Shown here in pieces: positions 9,287-18,101 of a DNA stretch of 64,000 nucleotides (positions are counted from its first letter, which is position 1; every line of letters starts with the position of its first letter). The stretch is from Candidatus Gastranaerophilales bacterium (GTDB lineage: Bacteria > Cyanobacteriota > Vampirovibrionia > Gastranaerophilales > Gastranaerophilaceae): assembly GCA_944322755.1 (NCBI GenBank), contig CALUPY010000009.1, positions 1 through 64,000 of the forward strand, written 5' to 3'. A model generated the notes under the pieces. That model was not told the DNA's origin and made no database searches. It was given only the letters and a program-made list of their open reading frames with translations. Both the position numbers and the translations under genes were made by a program.

Positions 9287-9313
9287 AAAAAAAAGACGCA
9301 AAAAGCTTGCGTC
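9287..9313 (-). terminator. Rho-independent terminator of the flagellar operon
   Basis: The hairpin GACGCAA/TTGCGTC (9295-9301 with 9307-9313) is followed on the minus strand by eight Ts (A-run 9287-9294). It lies 35 bp after the flgL stop. Confidence 0.9.
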
Positions 9314-9347
9314 CATAATTAAAATGGTAAGATTTTACAATATAAAA

Positions 9348-10292
9348 TTACATATAATTCAACAGCGAGTTGTTACTCAGCATTGAAAAAGTCTGCATAG
9401 AAGCCTGGTAGGCATAATTCTGGTTTATTAACTCAGAAATCGCCGAAGGAATGTCTAATTCCACAAGATTAGCTCTCTGCTCTGTTGCAGCAATCTCTAT
9501 ATCCCCTAGAGTAGATTTTGTCATATCCAGTCTCGCAACATATGCACTATACACTGACTGAACTTCTGCCACATGGTCTATTCCCTGCTGTATTCCCTCA
9601 AGCTGTCCTCTTATTGCATCATAATCCGGCGGATCCTGTTCAAGCAGTCTGCTTAAATCACCAAGAGTCTTAAATAGCCCCTCTCCGGTACTTGTATCTG
9701 TCGCCTCATCATAGCTGTAAGAGCCAAACACAGTATCACCAGCAGCATTTACAGCAATTTTTATTCCATCGGATATTTCCACTTTTCTCTGATAAGTAGG
9801 ATCGGTTGACGGAGTTCCGTTATAAACAATATTTCCGTCAGCGTCTTTTTCATAAGCCGGGGTTTCTATTTTTGCCCCTGAAAAAATATACTGATTGTCA
9901 TACTGGGTATTGGCAAGATCTATAACACTGTCTATAAGCTGATTTATTTCTTCTTTTGCAGCATCACGCCCGGTTGTTCCACTGGCGGCGTTAGCAGCCA
10001 GAACTGTCAGCTCATTTATTCTCTGCAGTTTGTCTATAACAGTTGAAAACGTAGAATCCTGAACATTTAGCTGGTTTTTTGTGTTGTCTATTGTAGAATA
10101 ATAGGATTCTATCTTAGCAAGCTGGCTGTTAAGCCCCAATACCGCATTATTATCAATAGGGCTGTCATATATATTATTTATTTTATTGCCGGTACTTATT
10201 TGCTGCTGCAATTCCATCAGTTTATTTTGACCTTGCATAATCTGATTTATCATTGTCTGGCTGTTGTTAAAAGTACCTGTTCTTACTATCAT
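9348..10292 (-). CDS. flgL: Flagellar hook-filament junction protein FlgL
   Basis: 314 residues. FlgL (HAP3) joins the hook-FlgK zone to the flagellin filament. The N-terminal helix (MIVRTGTFNNSQ, then QGQNKLMELQQQISTGNKIN) and the C-terminal helix (RANLVELDIPSAISEL, then YQASMQTFSMLSNNSLLNYM) are flagellin-like coiled-coil termini. It is the last gene of the operon, 21 bp after flgK, and its start has GAGG. The variable middle (about 120-230) is short and rich in Asp and Thr. Confidence 0.93.
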   Translation of the reverse strand: MIVRTGTFNNSQTMINQIMQGQNKLMELQQQISTGNKINNIYDSPIDNNAVLGLNSQLAKIESYYSTIDNTKNQLNVQDSTFSTVIDKLQRINELTVLAANAASGTTGRDAAKEEINQLIDSVIDLANTQYDNQYIFSGAKIETPAYEKDADGNIVYNGTPSTDPTYQRKVEISDGIKIAVNAAGDTVFGSYSYDEATDTSTGEGLFKTLGDLSRLLEQDPPDYDAIRGQLEGIQQGIDHVAEVQSVYSAYVARLDMTKSTLGDIEIAATEQRANLVELDIPSAISELINQNYAYQASMQTFSMLSNNSLLNYM

Positions 10293-10313
10293 ATGTACCT
10301 CAATTCTTTATTT

Positions 10314-11897
10314 TTATTGACCTAAAGTTGTCATCATCTGCATAATTTGTGAAGCAACGTTAAAAACTCTCGCTGCCGCTTCATAGGCTCTCTGGTATTT
10401 AATCAAATCAGCAAGTTCCTCATCCAAATTCACACCGAACAGAGAAGAACGCTGTGCTTCAATCTGGTCTACAACATCACCCTGCGCTTCTATTTTGTCG
10501 TTTATGTCGCTGATTTTTGTACCGATATCGGTAATCATGCTGCCAAGAAAATCTTCAAGTGTTGCGCCTATACCCGTGCCGGCTTTGTCTAACAAATCCA
10601 GCTTCTGTGACTGTAAGTCTAACAGTCTCTGAGAGTTAAGGTTATTGCCGATACCATCTGCATCATATCCCGGAGGATCAGCGTTAGGGTCTATGTTTAC
10701 GGCGGCTGCCGCAATGTGAGACGGATCATCAATTATTGCCTGATTTACTTTAATATTGGCTGCCGTGAAATCAGTACCTGCCGGTGTCGGAATTTCAAAT
10801 ATAGGTTCCGTTGCCGGTGTAAGCTGTCCGTTTTGCAGCGCCATAGGCGTGTATTCAAGACCGTCTTCACCTGTAAAAGTCTGGGTTTGTATTTCGTTAA
10901 CCGCTTCCGCAAAAGCTCTTGCCAAGGTATTTAAGTCGTTTAAAACGCTTGTATACGAAAGTGTTGCATTGTCACTGGTTTCGCCGATTGCGGCAAGAGA
11001 ACCAGAGGTTAATAAATCATTTATATTAGAATCAAATACAGTTCCGTCAGCATTTTCTATACCGAAAATCACAGGCTCATCATAGGAGGTTCCCTGCGTT
11101 GCAGTGAAACGCATTTTCATATCACCGCCCTGTATAATGTTTATATTCCCGAGGTAAATATTCGACGTTCCGTTATCATTTTGGGTAATTGTGACAGGTA
11201 TAATTGAAGAAATCTCATCCAGAAGTAAGTCTTTTTTATCCAACAGAGAAGCATTTTCACCGGTTTCAGAGGAGGACTTTGCAATTTGACCATTTATTTC
11301 TGCGAGCTGTTCAAACTTTGTGTTCAACTCTTCCATAGCCAAATAAGCTTTAGAATTTTGAAAACTGTTCAAGTCACCGAGTTCTCCAACACTTTCATTA
11401 CGTGCGTTAATTAACTGGTTTGCCATCTGATTGAACTGATTCGCTATATCCTGTGCTTCCTGCACAAAACTTATTCTATATGCATTGTTAGTCGGGTCGC
11501 CGTTTAGTTTTGCAACAACAGAGAAAAACTCTGAAAACGCACTCTGCAAACCGCCAGCCTCTTGCATTTCATTCATAATGTTTCCGATAGTACTAGCCAT
11601 GGAACCTATCTGATTATAGAAAGAAGCGTCGCCGCTCTGGTCTCTGTAATAGTTGTCAAGAGCCTGGTCTCTGTTTCTTGTAATAGACGACAACTCCGCA
11701 CCATGCCCGAGTTTCAGATTATTTCCACTTGAACACCAGTTGTAGCATGAATAGCCGTGAAGAGCCGTAAAGACGGCGCTTTGTTTTGAATACCCTTCGG
11801 TATTCATATTAGCTATATTGTTACTTACTATATTCAGTGCATATTGGCTGTTCTGTAATGCCTGTTGCGCAATACTAAAAGAAGAACCGATTGTCAT
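10314..11897 (-). CDS. flgK: Flagellar hook-associated protein FlgK
   Basis: 527 residues, the usual FlgK (HAP1) length. It forms the first junction ring between hook and filament. The N-terminal rod/hook signature NIVSNNIANMNTEGYSKQ (about residues 24-41) and the C-terminal KYQRAYEAAARVFNVASQIM helix are the conserved D0 segments that assemble in the axial tube. The hypervariable outer domain lies between about 200 and 430. Export would be through the flagellar type III apparatus with FlgN as chaperone, and flgN lies immediately upstream. Confidence 0.95.
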   Translation of the reverse strand: MTIGSSFSIAQQALQNSQYALNIVSNNIANMNTEGYSKQSAVFTALHGYSCYNWCSSGNNLKLGHGAELSSITRNRDQALDNYYRDQSGDASFYNQIGSMASTIGNIMNEMQEAGGLQSAFSEFFSVVAKLNGDPTNNAYRISFVQEAQDIANQFNQMANQLINARNESVGELGDLNSFQNSKAYLAMEELNTKFEQLAEINGQIAKSSSETGENASLLDKKDLLLDEISSIIPVTITQNDNGTSNIYLGNINIIQGGDMKMRFTATQGTSYDEPVIFGIENADGTVFDSNINDLLTSGSLAAIGETSDNATLSYTSVLNDLNTLARAFAEAVNEIQTQTFTGEDGLEYTPMALQNGQLTPATEPIFEIPTPAGTDFTAANIKVNQAIIDDPSHIAAAAVNIDPNADPPGYDADGIGNNLNSQRLLDLQSQKLDLLDKAGTGIGATLEDFLGSMITDIGTKISDINDKIEAQGDVVDQIEAQRSSLFGVNLDEELADLIKYQRAYEAAARVFNVASQIMQMMTTLGQ

Positions 11898-11913
11898 ATA
11901 TTTTCCTTTATTT

Positions 11914-12408
11914 TTATGCTTCTTCCACTATAGAGGACATTTCCAGATTTTCTCCGGCAATGTTTTTACCCCGTTTGTCATATTCGTTTGTAGAAATAGT
12001 GACACTTTTCAAAATGGCCTCGAGCGTTTTATTTGTCATATTTATGCCATGTTTTGTCAGCTCGAGATTAAGTTTTTCCAGTTTTGATATCTTTTTAGAC
12101 AGCTCATTTATCTGCTTCTTTTTTTCTTCAAACCGTTCCACTGCAGATGGTTCATTCTGTCTTAAAAATTTTATGATTTCAGACATGTTGGGCTTTTTAA
12201 TATTGAGTTTTGATAAAACACCAACCCTTTTTGTCACCGTGTTATTAACACTTTTAAGGGTTTTAAGAATCAAAGCATCAATATTAAGCAATTCATCGCT
12301 TTTTCCATGAATAAGAATTTCTCTCTTATCCGTATAAAGCTTTTCCATTGTTTGGTATCCACTGATTTCTTCATCGATATATTTTTCCAGTTCAACTATG
12401 TCTGTCAT
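11914..12408 (-). CDS. flgN: FlgN-like flagellar export chaperone
   Basis: 164 residues, almost entirely helical, with heptad-like charged and leucine patterns and no membrane segment. Size, helical character and position directly before flgK support FlgN, the cytoplasmic chaperone that holds FlgK and FlgL before secretion. Sequence conservation in this family is low, so the call leans on context. The gap to flgK is 16 bp. Confidence 0.7.
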   Translation of the reverse strand: MTDIVELEKYIDEEISGYQTMEKLYTDKREILIHGKSDELLNIDALILKTLKSVNNTVTKRVGVLSKLNIKKPNMSEIIKFLRQNEPSAVERFEEKKKQINELSKKISKLEKLNLELTKHGINMTNKTLEAILKSVTISTNEYDKRGKNIAGENLEMSSIVEEA

Positions 12409-12425
12409 TGTTTTTCCTCATATTT

Positions 12426-12698
12426 TTACGCCGAATATTCGACTATTACACTTCTTCCGTATGATAAACCGTATTTTATGTCTTCTTCCGAAAGGTTTGA
12501 TTCACCCATCATTTGTGCATATTTTTTAATTTCATCAATGTTTTGTGATTTCAGAAGGTTATTGTCATTAAGATTCACTCCGGAAGCTGTTTCCGGCTCT
12601 GTCGTTTGTTTTTGCACCGGTGCTGCCGTGTTTTTAAAGGCATTCACCGCATTGAGCAGTTGTACTGCGTTTACGTTAGAATTTATACCGCTAATCAT
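12426..12698 (-). CDS. Small protein at the flgM position (possible anti-sigma-28 factor)
   Basis: 90 residues. Its ATG directly follows the flgJ stop (TAA-ATG), and the GGAG site lies inside the last flgJ codons, so translation is coupled. The N-terminal half is low complexity (Asn, Thr, Pro, Val). The C-terminal half (IDEIKKYAQMMGESN, then DIKYGLSYGRSVI) is helical. FlgM, the inhibitor of sigma-28, usually sits between flgJ and flgN at this size and has a disordered N-terminus. The standard FlgM C-terminal motif is not clear, so the identity is inferred mainly from position. Confidence 0.45.
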   Translation of the reverse strand: MISGINSNVNAVQLLNAVNAFKNTAAPVQKQTTEPETASGVNLNDNNLLKSQNIDEIKKYAQMMGESNLSEEDIKYGLSYGRSVIVEYSA

Positions 12699-13112
12699 TT
12701 ACCATATCTCCTTATCGACGTTTACTGTAATTTTTGTGTTTTTTTCCACCGGAGGTTTGTTAGCTCTCACGACTCCTGTTTCATCCGGAACAAATTTTTC
12801 CATCTGTTCGTATATTTGTTTTGCAAATCCAAAGCTTGTCACAGGATTTTTCGCAATCTGTCTGCCCATTTCATCGAACATATAAGACTTAAATGTGTCT
12901 AAGTATTTTGATTCTTCTCCGAATATTCCGCCTTCTTTGTCAATTGTTTTGTCCATCAAGGTAAGCATTTGGGTTACAAAAATAGATTCAAACTCTTGAG
13001 AAACTTTTTTCAACTGTTCTTTTGACGACTTTTCAGCCTTGATGTTGTTAAATATCTGCGCCTGGTCGTTTATTAAATCCGGTGATAAAATTGTCTGATG
13101 TTTTATATCCAT
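12699..13112 (-). CDS. flgJ: FlgJ-type rod-binding protein (single domain)
   Basis: 137 residues matching only the N-terminal rod-binding domain of FlgJ: VSQEFESIFVTQMLTLMDKT near residue 38 and the MFDEMGRQIAKNPVTSFGFA helix near 88. It caps the growing rod in the periplasm. The muramidase domain found in enterobacterial FlgJ is absent. The operon instead carries a separate transglycosylase at its 5' end (17264-17875), which probably opens the peptidoglycan. The gap from flgI is 11 bp. Confidence 0.9.
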   Translation of the reverse strand: MDIKHQTILSPDLINDQAQIFNNIKAEKSSKEQLKKVSQEFESIFVTQMLTLMDKTIDKEGGIFGEESKYLDTFKSYMFDEMGRQIAKNPVTSFGFAKQIYEQMEKFVPDETGVVRANKPPVEKNTKITVNVDKEIW

Positions 13113-13123
13113 TTTCTTTTTTC

Positions 13124-14236
13124 CTAGATTACTTCAATTTCTGCCTGCAGACTGCCGGCTTCTCTCAGTGCCTGCATAATTGAGATAAGGTCTATCGGAG
13201 CAACTCCTATAGCATTCAGCGCTCTTACAAGGTCGTTTAGGGTGCTGTTTGCCGGCATGGTAACAAGACTTCCTGCTTGTTTATGAATACCGATAGTGCT
13301 GTTTGAGAAGTTTACGGTAGAACCTCCTGAGAACATTTCTGGCTGTGAAACCTGATTTGTTGTCTGGACTGTTACTGTAATATTTCCATGTGCAACGGCT
13401 GCCGGCAGAAGCTTAACCTCGCTTCCGATTACGACTGTTCCTGTTCTCTCGTTTATAACAACTCTGGCTTTATCTCTTGTTGCATCTACCTGCATATTTT
13501 CAATGATTGAAAGAAAGGTGATTCTATCATCGAGAAATTTTGAAGGGATGTTTACTCTTATACAAGAACCGTCAATAGCTTTGGCTGGGCTTACGGACTG
13601 ACTGATTTCCTTTGCAACGCGGGAAGCCATTGTGTAATCGGATTTGTCAAGAGTCAATGTCAATGTCGTTTCTTCACCGATTTGAGTGTTTATATCACGT
13701 TCAACAATACCACCGTTAGGAATACGACCGGTTGTCGTGATAGCTGTTCTTGCGCTGGTGCCGTTAGATTCTTTTGAAACTCCTCCGACGGTTACAGGTC
13801 CCTGACCGATTGCAACTATTTCACCGTTGGGTGCTCTCAATTGTGTTTGAACAAGAACACCGCCTTCGAGGCTTTTTGCGTCTGCGAGGGTGCTGACTGT
13901 AAGGTCTATCTGGTCACCGTTTTTTGCAAACGGAGGAACTGTTGCTGTAACCATAACTGCTGCTGAGGAGCCTTTTTGAATGTAGTTAGACTGCTGAATC
14001 ACCGTACCTAAATTTTGCAGCAGCATCTGGTTTGTAATCTGGGTGGAACGCGAGTTGTCCCCTGTTCCCTGCAGACCTACAACGATACCGTAACCGACAA
14101 GCTGGTTGTTTCTAACCCCTTTGACATGGGCAATATCTTTTATTCTCACGGCAGTTGCACAGGCCGCAAGCTGTGAAAACAGCATGCCTGCTATCATGAT
14201 AGTTATTACTGCTAAATTAAAAATACGCTTTTTCAT
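13124..14236 (-). CDS. flgI: Flagellar P-ring protein FlgI
   Basis: 370 residues from the ATG at 14236. The frame continues upstream into flgH, but this start gives a proper signal peptide (KKRIFNLAVITIMIAGML, cleavage near the LAACATA region). Family signatures include RIKDIAHVKGVRNNQLVGYG, VVGLQGTGDN, QMLLQNLG and the C-terminal LVRALNAIGVAPIDLISIMQ. It forms the periplasmic P-ring bushing around the rod. It lies between flgH and flgJ in the common flgAHIJ order. Confidence 0.96.
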   Translation of the reverse strand: MKKRIFNLAVITIMIAGMLFSQLAACATAVRIKDIAHVKGVRNNQLVGYGIVVGLQGTGDNSRSTQITNQMLLQNLGTVIQQSNYIQKGSSAAVMVTATVPPFAKNGDQIDLTVSTLADAKSLEGGVLVQTQLRAPNGEIVAIGQGPVTVGGVSKESNGTSARTAITTTGRIPNGGIVERDINTQIGEETTLTLTLDKSDYTMASRVAKEISQSVSPAKAIDGSCIRVNIPSKFLDDRITFLSIIENMQVDATRDKARVVINERTGTVVIGSEVKLLPAAVAHGNITVTVQTTNQVSQPEMFSGGSTVNFSNSTIGIHKQAGSLVTMPANSTLNDLVRALNAIGVAPIDLISIMQALREAGSLQAEIEVI

Positions 14237-14258
14237 TTTTGATTTTATTCCTTCATCC

Positions 14259-14897
14259 CTAGAATAGGTATTTAATAAATCTGTTGATAATACCTTCATT
14301 GCCGCCTCTGGAGACTGAACCTTTACCGGCAAGTGCAAATTGAAGGTTCGCAACGTTTTGAGAATTTACTTCGCCGACATCGTTAATCCATCTCGGATCA
14401 ACTACGCCTGAAATCAGTAAATCTACACGTTCATTGCCGTTAACGAGGGTTTTTTTGCCTTGAACCATGAGGTTGCCGTTAGGTAAAAGCTGGACAACCT
14501 GTACTGTTACGGCATCAGTGACAGTCATGCCTCTCTGATTTGCTGTTGAACTTGAAACGGTATTGCTGCCGCCAAACTGGTTAAACTGGTCATTCAGCGG
14601 TTTTCCCGGTAAAATTTTGTTCAGAAAACCGGTAAAACTGTCTTCCGTAACACTGCTTCTGTCTGAAGAATAAGTCAGTGAATCGTTGAAGTTGATTGTT
14701 TCATTCAAAATTATTGTTACCAAATCGCCGACTGAACGTGCTCTCACACTGCCATAGAGTGATTTTGGCTCTGCATAATAAGACTGTGAAGTGCCAAGTA
14801 CGTACAAAGATTCTGCCTGCGTGGCGCACTGACCTATTATCATTGCGGCAGTTAAAACTATTAATCCTTTTGATAAAAATTTCACCCAGTTTTTCAT
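14259..14897 (-). CDS. flgH: Flagellar L-ring protein FlgH
   Basis: 212 residues. FlgH builds the outer-membrane L-ring, so its presence is good evidence for a diderm cell. A signal peptide covers residues 1-29. Family motifs are the SLYGSVRARSVGDLVTI segment, the ETINFNDSLTY region, and GNLMVQGKKTLVNGNER with SGVVDPRWI downstream. Most FlgH proteins are lipoproteins. Here the only cysteine in the leader lies in IIGQC, where Gln at -1 does not fit a lipobox, so lipidation is doubtful. Confidence 0.93.
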   Translation of the reverse strand: MKNWVKFLSKGLIVLTAAMIIGQCATQAESLYVLGTSQSYYAEPKSLYGSVRARSVGDLVTIILNETINFNDSLTYSSDRSSVTEDSFTGFLNKILPGKPLNDQFNQFGGSNTVSSSTANQRGMTVTDAVTVQVVQLLPNGNLMVQGKKTLVNGNERVDLLISGVVDPRWINDVGEVNSQNVANLQFALAGKGSVSRGGNEGIINRFIKYLF

Positions 14898-14915
14898 TAT
14901 AATTTTTTCCTTTGT

Positions 14916-15629
14916 TTATATTTGAATCAGAACTTGATTTTCTCCGACCACTTTACCGGAGTATATTTTGTTATATCTTTTGTTTTTGACCTGTACGAGG
15001 TCGCCTGTGTAACCCGTTGTCATTGCAATTCCTTCCACCGAAACAGTTAAGTCGCTGCCTGTTTTGAAGTTAACTGTGACAGTTGAATTTTTTACAACCT
15101 CGGGTTTTGATTTTGCAAATCTTTTAGAAAGCACTTCTCCGGGATAGAAAACTTTGCCGGCAATCAGCCCTTTTGATATGTCATACATATTTAACGTTGT
15201 GTCCATGCAGGTTATAACATTTTCTTTTTTCAACTCGACTGACTGCATGGGGATTATTTTGTCTCTCGGAATGAGTTCTTTTGCGACAACAGCGTATTTG
15301 TAGGCTTTAATTTCAGCCTGAACATAAAAAGTCTGCTGATACTTGTTGTTTACAAACACATCGATTTTTTTGTATTCTCTGGGAACAAGATTTTTTGAGT
15401 TGGAAGTAACTTTTACCGTAACTTTTCCGTCAGGCAAAACAAGTTTTGCTACGGGAAGTCTGTTCACAACAACTTCGATTTCATCGAGTTCGTAGTTTTT
15501 CAAATCTTCCTGAATTTGTTTAGACACAATTTTCTGAAACTGGGCAAGAGTAAGCTCCTGAGCAAAGCATTCCGCTCCGGTTGAGAGAATTAATAAGCTT
15601 ATTAAAATTGTGCTAAGTAGTTTTTTCAT
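14916..15629 (-). CDS. flgA: P-ring assembly chaperone FlgA
   Basis: 237 residues with an N-terminal signal peptide (about 1-24, ending ECFA). The C-terminal half holds the SAF-type domain of FlgA: VVAKELIPRDKIIPMQSVEL, then LIAGKVFYPGEVLSKRF, and the terminal GSDLTVSVEGIAMTTGYTGD barrel segment. FlgA is a periplasmic chaperone for FlgI assembly. It lies 6 bp after flgG and 18 bp before flgH. Confidence 0.93.
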   Translation of the reverse strand: MKKLLSTILISLLILSTGAECFAQELTLAQFQKIVSKQIQEDLKNYELDEIEVVVNRLPVAKLVLPDGKVTVKVTSNSKNLVPREYKKIDVFVNNKYQQTFYVQAEIKAYKYAVVAKELIPRDKIIPMQSVELKKENVITCMDTTLNMYDISKGLIAGKVFYPGEVLSKRFAKSKPEVVKNSTVTVNFKTGSDLTVSVEGIAMTTGYTGDLVQVKNKRYNKIYSGKVVGENQVLIQI

Positions 15630-15635
15630 TATTTC

Positions 15636-16421
15636 CTATACCATCTGATTTGTTTGTCTGAGAATATCTGATGAAGCTGTGATGATTTTTGAGTTGGATT
15701 CAAAAGATCTTTGAGCTTTAATCAGGTTGATTAACTCGTCTACAATTTGAACGTTTGAACCTTCGAGAAAGTTTTGAAGGATAGAACCGTATCCGTCCTG
15801 TTCTGGAGTGCCAGGTACGGGAGTACCTGATGCCGGTGTTTCTACGTAGAGGTTGTGCCCGATAGACAGAAGACCTGTCGGGTTTTGGAACTTAACGAGC
15901 TGTATCTGTCCGACAATTTGCTGTGTCGGGTCATTGCCGACTTTAACTGATACGTTGCCGTCGGGTGTAATGTTTATTTCCGTAGCGTTTTGAGGAATTG
16001 TAATCTGCGGCTGGAGGAGCAAACCGTCTGATGTACAAAGCTGTCCTACTGCGTCAATCTGGAAAGACCCGTCTCTTGTATAGGCAATTGTTCCGTCCGG
16101 TCTTATAATTTGAAAGAAACCGTCGCCTTCAATTGCAACGTCTAACGGTCTTCCTGTTGCCTGCTGTACGCCTTCTGTAAAGACTTTGGTCGTTGCTGAT
16201 GTTCTGACACCTAGACCGATTTCTATACCGACCGGTTGATATGTGCCTTGGGTAATCATAGCACCCGGTGTTCTTTGAGCAGTAGATATCAAATCCTGAA
16301 ATTCTGCTCTGGATTTTTTAAAACCGGTAGTGTTTACGTTTGCAATGTTGTTAGCAACAATATCCAGGTTTGTTTGCTGTGCTATCATACCGGTTGCGGC
16401 TGTTGTTAGTGCCTTTAACAT
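15636..16421 (-). CDS. flgG: Distal rod protein FlgG
   Basis: 261 residues, the normal length. The opening ALTTAATGMIAQQTNLDIVA and NNIANVNTTGFKKSRAEFQD form the rod-protein signature. The conserved LDVAIEGDGFFQI appears near residue 85. The C-terminal VQIVDELINLIKAQRSFESN helix completes the D0 domain. FlgG forms the distal rod that passes through the P and L rings encoded just downstream. Confidence 0.96.
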   Translation of the reverse strand: MLKALTTAATGMIAQQTNLDIVANNIANVNTTGFKKSRAEFQDLISTAQRTPGAMITQGTYQPVGIEIGLGVRTSATTKVFTEGVQQATGRPLDVAIEGDGFFQIIRPDGTIAYTRDGSFQIDAVGQLCTSDGLLLQPQITIPQNATEINITPDGNVSVKVGNDPTQQIVGQIQLVKFQNPTGLLSIGHNLYVETPASGTPVPGTPEQDGYGSILQNFLEGSNVQIVDELINLIKAQRSFESNSKIITASSDILRQTNQMV

Positions 16422-16451
16422 TTTATTTTATCTCCTCCAAGTAGTTTGTTT

Positions 16452-17267
16452 TTATTGGTTAAGTCTTCCAAGGTTTATTGCTGTCGAAAGTTGTGTTGAT
16501 TCTTCATGCACCAGTTTGCTTAAAGTTTCGTAGTTTCTTGATACATTTATGGAATTTATCATCTCTAAAATTACATTTGAGTTTGAAAGTTCCAGAGCAC
16601 CCTGTTGTACGGAGTATCTTTCAGCAACCAGCTCCGGGTTTGTGGCGGGATCTTTCGGTGCGTATCTCGATGTTCCGAGTGCCATCATGTCTTCTTTATT
16701 GCCAAAATCCCAGATACCTATGGTTTGCAGAGCCGTAGATGTTTCGTTTTTTGTTGCAATAACAGTACCTTCTTCGTTTATGCTTAAGTCTCTCTGCGAA
16801 TTAATGCCGAGTTCTGTAAGATTGATTCTTATGGGATTGTTCAATCTGTCAAGAACGTAGTTTCCTTGTTCGTCAACCAGAAGGTTTTCTGAATTTATCA
16901 TAAAAGCGCCGTTTCTTGTGTATGCAATATCGCCCTGACGGCTTCTTACTTTAAAAAATCCGTCTCCCTCAATTGCCAAGTCAAGAGGTGCTCCTGTTCT
17001 TGATAGTGTACCTTGCGAAAACTCATGAACTAGTTTGTGGGTGACAGACCCCATACTTATTTCACCTACAAGCGTTCTGTCTTGCATTTTGGGATTATTG
17101 TGATGGGCCGGTTCCTCCATAACAGCGTTGTAAACATTTCTGAATGATAAACCTTCGCGTTTGTAGCCTGATGTATTTACATTGGCAAGGTTGTTCGCAA
17201 TAGAGTCCTGATAATCAAGAAGACTCATCATGCCTTTTGCTGCTATATCAATTCCTCTTGAAATCAA
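16452..17267 (-). CDS. flgF: Proximal rod protein FlgF (FlgG-like)
   Basis: 271 residues of the same rod/hook family as its neighbour flgG: DYQDSIANNLANVNTSGYKR at the N-terminus, PLDLAIEGDGFFKVRSRQGD in the centre, and VILEMINSINVSRNYETLSK at the C-terminus. Position before flgG and greater divergence favour FlgF. A second FlgG-like rod protein is the alternative. Its ATG overlaps the stop of the upstream transglycosylase gene (ATGA, 4 nt), so the two are translationally coupled. Confidence 0.88.
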   Translation of the reverse strand: MISRGIDIAAKGMMSLLDYQDSIANNLANVNTSGYKREGLSFRNVYNAVMEEPAHHNNPKMQDRTLVGEISMGSVTHKLVHEFSQGTLSRTGAPLDLAIEGDGFFKVRSRQGDIAYTRNGAFMINSENLLVDEQGNYVLDRLNNPIRINLTELGINSQRDLSINEEGTVIATKNETSTALQTIGIWDFGNKEDMMALGTSRYAPKDPATNPELVAERYSVQQGALELSNSNVILEMINSINVSRNYETLSKLVHEESTQLSTAINLGRLNQ

Positions 17268-17875
17268 TTCTGACCTCCCGTACTGTATTTTTGATAGTTA
17301 CTCAGTACATTTTTTACATAATTTTGTGTTTCTTTGTATGGCGGAATGCCTCCGTATTTGTTTACCGCACCGGGACCGGCATTGTATGCTGCAAGCGCAA
17401 GTTCCATGTTTCCGTCGTATCTGTCCATCAAACCTTTAAGGTACTTTGTTCCTCCTGCAATATTTTGCTCTGCATCATAGGCGTTTTTTACGCCCATAGA
17501 GTTTGCCGTAGAAGGCATAAGCTGCATAAGTCCCATTGCTCCGCAATGAGAAGTTGCGTCGGTTTGAAATCCTGATTCCTGTTTAATAAGTGCTTTAACA
17601 AAATCTTTGTCTAAATTGTTTTTGGCTGAATACGTCGCTATAAGCTCGTCTATTTCCTCGGGCGTTGCGGAATCATATCTGTTTAGGCTTGAAAAAACTT
17701 TATCTTTAAACGGGGTATTATTATCGGCTGATGTCTTGGACATGCTGGCATCAAGCATTTTTTGAAAATCAGATTCAGCACCTTGAAGCTGTGCACCAAA
17801 AGAGGACAGCTCATTGAATCTGTTTTCTATAGCCTGCATACGTCTTAGAGTTATGTCTAATCCTGTGATTTGCAC
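17264..17875 (-). CDS. Lytic transglycosylase (SLT domain) heading the flagellar operon
   Basis: 203 residues. The C-terminal 120 residues are a Slt70-type lysozyme fold: VKALIKQESGFQTDATS with the catalytic Glu near residue 94, then GAMGLMQLMPSTA and ALAAYNAGPGAVNKYGGIPP. It cleaves peptidoglycan to form 1,6-anhydromuropeptides. The N-terminal 75 residues are helical and lack a signal peptide, so it may be exported by the flagellar apparatus like FlgJ. With a single-domain FlgJ in the same operon, it likely supplies the muramidase needed for the rod to cross the wall. Confidence 0.93.
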   Translation of the reverse strand: MQITGLDITLRRMQAIENRFNELSSFGAQLQGAESDFQKMLDASMSKTSADNNTPFKDKVFSSLNRYDSATPEEIDELIATYSAKNNLDKDFVKALIKQESGFQTDATSHCGAMGLMQLMPSTANSMGVKNAYDAEQNIAGGTKYLKGLMDRYDGNMELALAAYNAGPGAVNKYGGIPPYKETQNYVKNVLSNYQKYSTGGQN

Positions 17876-17930
17876 TATTCTAATTCCTGCCCAAGTTTTT
17901 TCTTACCATTTGGCATATAAAATTACTTAT

Positions 17931-17957
17931 ATTATGCCTCATGTATAAATTACTTTA
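17931..17957 (-). promoter_or_regulatory. Candidate promoter of the flagellar operon
   Basis: On the minus strand TAAAGTAA (17957-17950) and GGCATAAT (17938-17931) are 11 nt apart. This resembles the sigma-28 layout (TAAAGTTT-N11-GCCGATAA), but the -10 half is weak. It lies 56 nt upstream of the transglycosylase start. A sigma-70-type promoter in the same AT-rich stretch is equally possible. Confidence 0.3.
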
Positions 17958-18003
17958 TATGCAGTATTTTCTCATCGACCCGATGGTTGAAATTTTTCGG
18001 ATT

Positions 18004-18034
18004 TTTATAGACCACATGGTCTATAAATTTTTTT
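18004..18034 (+). terminator. Perfect 10-bp hairpin followed by T-run
   Basis: TTTATAGACC (18004-18013) pairs with GGTCTATAAA (18018-18027) across the loop ACAT, followed by TTTTTTT on the plus strand. It has the form of a terminator, but no plus-strand gene lies upstream. It may instead serve as an operator between the divergent flagellar operon and the gene at 18102. Confidence 0.5.
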
Positions 18035-18101
18035 ATAAATTTACGTTGCTTTTTGAATAAACGGTATTATATCTATTTATATAGAAAAATAAGAGGTTTG
18101 T

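Noticed and set aside
13124-14353. FlgI starting inside flgH at 14353
   Set aside because: It would put 39 unrelated residues before a perfect signal peptide and overlap flgH by 95 nt. The ATG at 14236 was used.
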